Source of the DNA: an uncultured Bacilli bacterium
Lineage (GTDB): Bacteria > Bacillota_I > Bacilli_A > RF39 > UBA660
Assembly (NCBI GenBank): GCA_934096175.1
Contig: CAKOLG010000010.1
Coordinates: 1 to 44,491, forward strand
Length of the DNA stretch: 44,491 nt
Reading direction: 5' to 3'
The position numbers were made by a program, and so were the translations under genes. The notes beneath the pieces are model-generated. The model saw only the letters and a program-made list of their open reading frames with translations. It was not told the origin of the DNA and ran no database searches. Shown here one piece after another: positions 40,973-44,491 of the stretch. Each line of letters starts with the position of its first letter. Position 1 is the stretch's first letter.

Positions 40973-42488
40973 GAAAAATATATTAAGTTGTACTATTTTT
41001 ACTATAATAGTCACGACTTTACTAACACTATGTTTTCTATATGAACAACAAGACAATGCCTCAAACAATGTAGAAGAAAATATAATAAACAAAACTGCAA
41101 AATATAATTACCAAGTTTATTTAGACGGAGAAAAAATCGGTCTTATTGATTCAAAAGATGAATTATATTCATTAATAAATCAAGAACAAATAGATATAAA
41201 GAAAAAATATAACGTTGATCAAGTATATCCGCCAAAAGGCTTCCAAATTATAAAAACAAATACATATGAAAATACAGTAACAACTGTAGAAAATGTTTAT
41301 GAAACTATAAAAGAAGAAAAACAGTTTACAGTTAAAGGTTATATGATAATAATAAAAAAGAATGAATCGGGTGTCGATCCTACATACATATACGTGCTAG
41401 ATAAAAACGTTTTTGAACAAGCAATTAACAATGTTGTTACAACATTTATAGGCAATGAAAGATTTGAACAATATAAAAATAACAGCCAACCAGAAATACT
41501 GGATACTGGTTATACAATAGAAAACATGTACTTCAAAGATAGTATTACTATAAAAGAAGCATATATTAGCGTTGATGAAACCATCTATACAGATGTTACT
41601 GAATTAACCAAATATTTATTATTTGGAGAAAACAACACCGCAAAAGAATATACTGTAGTGCAAGGTGACACAATAGCTAAAATAGCTTATGATAATAAAC
41701 TTAATACCAGTGAATTACTAATTGCTAATGAAGAATTAAAAAGTGAAGATACTTTACTTGCGATTGGTCAAAAGTTAAATGTTGCTTTGATTAATCCAGT
41801 TTTAACTTTAATATATGAAGAATTAGTTGTAGAAGATGTTGAACGAGCATTTACGCAAATTGTTGAAGAAGATAATAGTAGATATGTCGATTATAAAGAA
41901 GTGAAACAAGAGGGAGAAAATGGTATTGACCGTATTACTTCTCGTGTCCAATTTATTAATGGCGAGCAAAACCAAGGTGGTTCAATCATCGGAACGCCAC
42001 AAGTCATAAAAGCTGCAAAAAATCAAATTATCATAAAAGGTACAAAGAGATATAACAACTCATCAACTTACGTTGATACTGGTGATACTTGGGGATGGCC
42101 AACAAACCAACCATCTATCATTACATCTCACTTTGGTTATCGTTGGGGAACAATTCATGATGGTATGGATATTTCTGGAACAGGTTATGGTTCACCAGTA
42201 TATGCATCTTTAGATGGAGTAGTAGTAAGTTCTCAGTACGGAGGAATGGTTGGCTCATCAGCAGGAAAAAATGTTGTTATTCAACATAGTAATGGATACT
42301 ACTCAGTATATGCTCACTGCTCACAACTTTATGTACGAGTTGGTCAACAAGTAACCAGAGGCCAAAAAATAGCTGCGATGGGTAATACTGGTTTCGTAAC
42401 AGGAACTCACTTACACTTTGGTTTATTCTATGGTAAACCATACAATGGTGGAAAAGCTATTGACCCTAGACAATTGTGGGGCTTATGA
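40965..42488 (+). CDS. LysM-G5-M23 peptidoglycan endopeptidase
   Basis: A 507-residue cell-wall hydrolase. A single N-terminal membrane segment (about 5-22) exports or anchors it. A linker domain of about 200 residues follows, then LysM (about 228-275, YTVVQGDTIAKIAYDN), G5 (about 276-355) and the M23 peptidase. Zinc ligands are His398 and Asp402 (IHDGMD) and His484 of HLHFG, with His482 catalytic. M23 enzymes cut cross-bridges or stem peptides. I start at ATG 40965, inside the dnaB end and behind AAAGGAAAG. It takes the place between dnaB and walJ where Bacillus has purA and walRK-HI. Confidence 0.9.
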   Translation: MNKKNILSCTIFTIIVTTLLTLCFLYEQQDNASNNVEENIINKTAKYNYQVYLDGEKIGLIDSKDELYSLINQEQIDIKKKYNVDQVYPPKGFQIIKTNTYENTVTTVENVYETIKEEKQFTVKGYMIIIKKNESGVDPTYIYVLDKNVFEQAINNVVTTFIGNERFEQYKNNSQPEILDTGYTIENMYFKDSITIKEAYISVDETIYTDVTELTKYLLFGENNTAKEYTVVQGDTIAKIAYDNKLNTSELLIANEELKSEDTLLAIGQKLNVALINPVLTLIYEELVVEDVERAFTQIVEEDNSRYVDYKEVKQEGENGIDRITSRVQFINGEQNQGGSIIGTPQVIKAAKNQIIIKGTKRYNNSSTYVDTGDTWGWPTNQPSIITSHFGYRWGTIHDGMDISGTGYGSPVYASLDGVVVSSQYGGMVGSSAGKNVVIQHSNGYYSVYAHCSQLYVRVGQQVTRGQKIAAMGNTGFVTGTHLHFGLFYGKPYNGGKAIDPRQLWGL

Positions 42489-43249
42489 GAACTTGTGTAT
42501 TAGCTAGCGGCTCAGAAGGCAATGTAACTTATGTAGAAACAGCAAAACATAAAATATTACTTGATATTGGTATGAATGTTAAATACATTAAGGAAAAGCT
42601 TTCTGAGCTTTCAATTGATTTGGCAAATATTGATTATGTTTTTATCACTCACGTTCATGATGACCACATTAAAGCTTTAAAAAATTTAATAAAAAAATAT
42701 AATCCTACAATTTGTTTGAGTCCTAAAATGTATAGCGAGTTAGAAGTTTTAAAAGATTATGACAAAATATTATTATACGGTGAATCCTTACAATTTGATG
42801 ATTTCTCTGTCGAAATAATTAAAACATCTCACGACACTAGTGACTCACGCAGCTTTATTGTAACAAGTGACAATAAATCAGTTGTTTATTTAACTGATAC
42901 AGGATTTATAAATCAAAAATATTTTCCTAAATTACAAAACAAAGATGTTTACCTTTTTGAAAGCAATCATGATATCGAAATGCTTTTAAATGGTCCTTAC
43001 CCTAAATGGCTTAAAGACCGAGTTATTGGACCTTACGGCCATTTATCAAATAAAGATAGTTCTATTTATTTAGCTAAAATTATTGGACCGAATACCAAAA
43101 AAATTATTTTAACCCACTTAAGTCATAAAAATAATACCGAAGAAATAGCTTTAGCAACAATTAAAGAAACCTTCACTGAGTATGATATAGCTTTTGATGA
43201 TATTCAGTGCGCCAAACAAAAAGAAAAAAGCGAGTTGATTGAGTTATGA
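42485..43249 (+). CDS. walJ: WalJ (YycJ) metallo-beta-lactamase-fold hydrolase
   Basis: The product is 254 residues. The metal motif THVHDDH has His56, His58, Asp60 and His61. SGSEGN near the start and TSHDTSDSR and GHLSNKDS later are family marks. WalJ/YycJ is thought to be a 5'-exonuclease linked to replication and mismatch repair and to division coordination. It starts at ATG 42485 and overlaps the M23 stop by ATGA; a GTG nine bases upstream is possible. It ends overlapping rlmH. In Bacillus it ends the walRK operon, but here no walR or walK is adjacent. Confidence 0.9.
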   Translation: MRTCVLASGSEGNVTYVETAKHKILLDIGMNVKYIKEKLSELSIDLANIDYVFITHVHDDHIKALKNLIKKYNPTICLSPKMYSELEVLKDYDKILLYGESLQFDDFSVEIIKTSHDTSDSRSFIVTSDNKSVVYLTDTGFINQKYFPKLQNKDVYLFESNHDIEMLLNGPYPKWLKDRVIGPYGHLSNKDSSIYLAKIIGPNTKKIILTHLSHKNNTEEIALATIKETFTEYDIAFDDIQCAKQKEKSELIEL

Positions 43250-43683
43250 TTAAAATTATATGCTTGGGCAAAATCAAAGAAAAATATCTAATTGACCTAA
43301 TTGCCGATTACCAAAAAAGAATTAGCAAATACCATAAAATAGAGATAATAGAATTAAAAGATGAAAACGATTTAAATCTTGAAAAGAAAAATATCGAAAA
43401 GAATATTACAAAGCAAGATTATATAATTGCTTTAGACATTAATGGTGAACAAATTACTTCAGAATCTTTAGCTAAAAAAATTGAAGAAACATTTATACAT
43501 CACAGTACAATAACCTTTATCATTGGCAGCAGTATTGGCTTACACCCTGATATTAAAAATATTGCAGACTTTAAATTATCGTTTTCTTCAATGACTTTTC
43601 CTCATGGTTTATTTAGGGGGATTCTCCTTGAACAAATATATAGAAGTTTTAAAATTATTAATAAAGAAACTTATCACAAATAA
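43246..43683 (+). CDS. rlmH: 23S rRNA m3-pseudouridine-1915 methyltransferase
   Basis: A 145-residue SPOUT-class methyltransferase that methylates a pseudouridine in helix 69 of 23S rRNA. The trefoil-knot segments are FIIGSSIGL (residues 91-99), LSFSSMTFPHGLFRGILLEQ and the end KETYHK. It is about a dozen residues shorter than the usual 155-160. The SAM-site GG(S/D) is GSS here, and the usual PHQ is PHG. The start overlaps the walJ stop, and the walJ-rlmH order is common near the origin in Firmicutes. Confidence 0.92.
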   Translation: MIKIICLGKIKEKYLIDLIADYQKRISKYHKIEIIELKDENDLNLEKKNIEKNITKQDYIIALDINGEQITSESLAKKIEETFIHHSTITFIIGSSIGLHPDIKNIADFKLSFSSMTFPHGLFRGILLEQIYRSFKIINKETYHK

Positions 43684-43704
43684 TAAACATAATGTTTATT
43701 ATCA
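43681..43704 (+). terminator. Possible weak hairpin after rlmH
   Basis: AATAAACAT and ATGTTTATT are self-complementary around one base, directly after the stop. No T run follows, so it may be a processing or attenuating hairpin rather than a terminator. Confidence 0.3.
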
Positions 43705-43731
43705 TAAAAAATACAAAAAGAAGGTAATAAT

Positions 43732-44406
43732 ATGATTGGAAATGATTGGGATGAAAAATTAAAAATAATTTGGCAAAGTCCAGGTTTTCGCAAATTTTAT
43801 TCTATTATAGAAAATGAATATAAAAATAAAGAAATTTTTCCACCCAAAAATTATATTTTTAATGCATTAAAATTAACAAGTTATCAAAATACAAAAGTAG
43901 TTATTGTTGGCCAAGACCCTTACCACGGAGTTGGTGAAGCTCATGGGTTATCGTTTTCTGTTCAAGATGGGATAAAAATACCTCCATCCCTACAAAACAT
44001 CTATAAAGAACTAAAAAATGATTTAAATATTCCCGAAGCATCAAGCGGTGATTTAACTAAATGGGCAAAAGAAGGAGTACTTTTACTTAATGCAGTTCTT
44101 ACTGTTGAAAAAGACAAACCTGCTTCGCATCGTAAAAAAGGCTGGGAGCCAATGACTGATTATATAATTAAGTTATTAAATCAAAAAGAAGAACCGGTAG
44201 TTTTTATATTATGGGGAAACTTTGCGAAAGAAAAAAAACAATTTATAACCAATCCAAAACACTTAGTCTTAACATCTCCACACCCTTCGCCATTTTCTGC
44301 TAATAGTGGATTTTTTGGTAGTAAACCATTTTCTAAAACAAATAATTTCTTAATCGCTAATGGATTAAAACCAATAGACTGGGATTTAAATAAAAAAACT
44401 AAATGA
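43732..44406 (+). CDS. ung: Uracil-DNA glycosylase, family 1
   Basis: A 224-residue repair enzyme that removes uracil from DNA. The catalytic motif is GQDPYHG with Asp62. AHGLSFSV, the Asn-containing WAKEGVLLLNAVLTVE and the late HPSPFSANSGFFG (leucine-loop region with the catalytic His) are all present. AGAAGGTAAT serves the ATG. It follows rlmH after 48 bases and may share its transcript. The terminator after it is strong. Confidence 0.96.
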   Translation: MIGNDWDEKLKIIWQSPGFRKFYSIIENEYKNKEIFPPKNYIFNALKLTSYQNTKVVIVGQDPYHGVGEAHGLSFSVQDGIKIPPSLQNIYKELKNDLNIPEASSGDLTKWAKEGVLLLNAVLTVEKDKPASHRKKGWEPMTDYIIKLLNQKEEPVVFILWGNFAKEKKQFITNPKHLVLTSPHPSPFSANSGFFGSKPFSKTNNFLIANGLKPIDWDLNKKTK

Positions 44407-44429
44407 TAACAAACATGAACTTGTAAGAT

Positions 44430-44466
44430 AAATGTAGACACAAAAAAACGGTCTACATTTTTTTGT
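44430..44466 (+). terminator. Terminator after ung
   Basis: AAATGTAGAC and GTCTACATTT form a perfect stem around an A-rich loop, followed by a T run. Confidence 0.88.
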
Positions 44467-44491
44467 TATAATAAAATTGGAGGAAGAATAT
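44464..44491 (+). promoter_or_regulatory. Promoter and ribosome site of a gene beginning past the window
   Basis: TGTTATAAT (44464-44472) abuts the ung terminator, and GGAGG lies at 44479-44483. The start codon should fall at or just after the window's last base. Confidence 0.6.

Noticed and set aside
1..44491. CRISPR arrays, tRNA or rRNA genes, and insertion sequences
   Set aside because: No regularly spaced repeats, no cloverleaf with a CCA-type acceptor pattern, and no transposase frames were found on either strand by eye.

Overview
The window is a 44.5 kb piece of an AT-rich Firmicutes (Bacilli-type) chromosome. The evidence is the low GC, strong GGAGG-type ribosome sites, Rho-independent terminators, a Gram-positive copper operon, a CIRCE/HrcA site and a gene order resembling the origin-proximal region of Bacillus. 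UGA is a normal stop here: prfB (RF2) is present with its UGA-dependent autoregulatory frameshift. The cell has a wall (murC, a LysM/M23 endopeptidase). I infer an uncultured gut Bacilli lineage close to Erysipelotrichales/RF39, but the sequence alone does not fix the taxon.

Left arm, 1-3.6 kb, is accessory and decaying. It holds a SEC-C pseudogene with an intact terminator, two GNAT acetyltransferases, a HAD hydrolase, about 850 bases of broken coding remnants, and a small minus-strand peptide with two near-identical copies of a bacteriocin-type leader motif. A short repeat, TTTTAGATAAG, marks the transcription-unit boundaries.

3.6-7.7 kb is a complete copper-homeostasis operon: CsoR-type operator, csoR, an HMA-SafE-cupredoxin membrane protein, copA and copZ, closed by a terminator.

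7.8-15.8 kb is a cell-envelope block: an OmpR-type response regulator and histidine kinase, a giant MMPL/RND transporter whose second extracellular loop carries about nine degenerate ~85-residue repeats, a YugP-type membrane zinc protease, a DUF308/HdeD-like protein and a DUF2238 protein. The MMPL and protease promoters share a 16-base motif, a candidate operator for the adjacent two-component system. This is the best candidate here for an undescribed system.

15.8-25.8 kb is mixed: a TPM-domain plus double-zinc-ribbon membrane pair on the minus strand, an N-terminally anchored beta-helix surface protein, a CIRCE-controlled Hsp20, a WYL regulator, rdgB, a membrane-integrated XRE regulator behind its own inverted repeat, pepT and a small ABC/SMC-like ATPase.

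25.8-44.5 kb is the conserved housekeeping core: prfB, tilS, ftsH, parA, parB, mscS, DUF951, an AbgT-family transporter, ychF, a YwaF-like protein, rpsF-ssb-rpsR behind an S6:S18 RNA leader, murC (minus), rplI-dnaB, an M23 endopeptidase, walJ, rlmH and ung. The order parAB...ychF-rpsF-ssb-rpsR...rplI-dnaB...walJ-rlmH indicates proximity to oriC, although dnaA and the origin are not in the window.

Promoters are largely of the extended -10 type (TGnTATAAT) with weak -35 boxes. Many terminator hairpins overlap or abut the stop codon of the gene they end.
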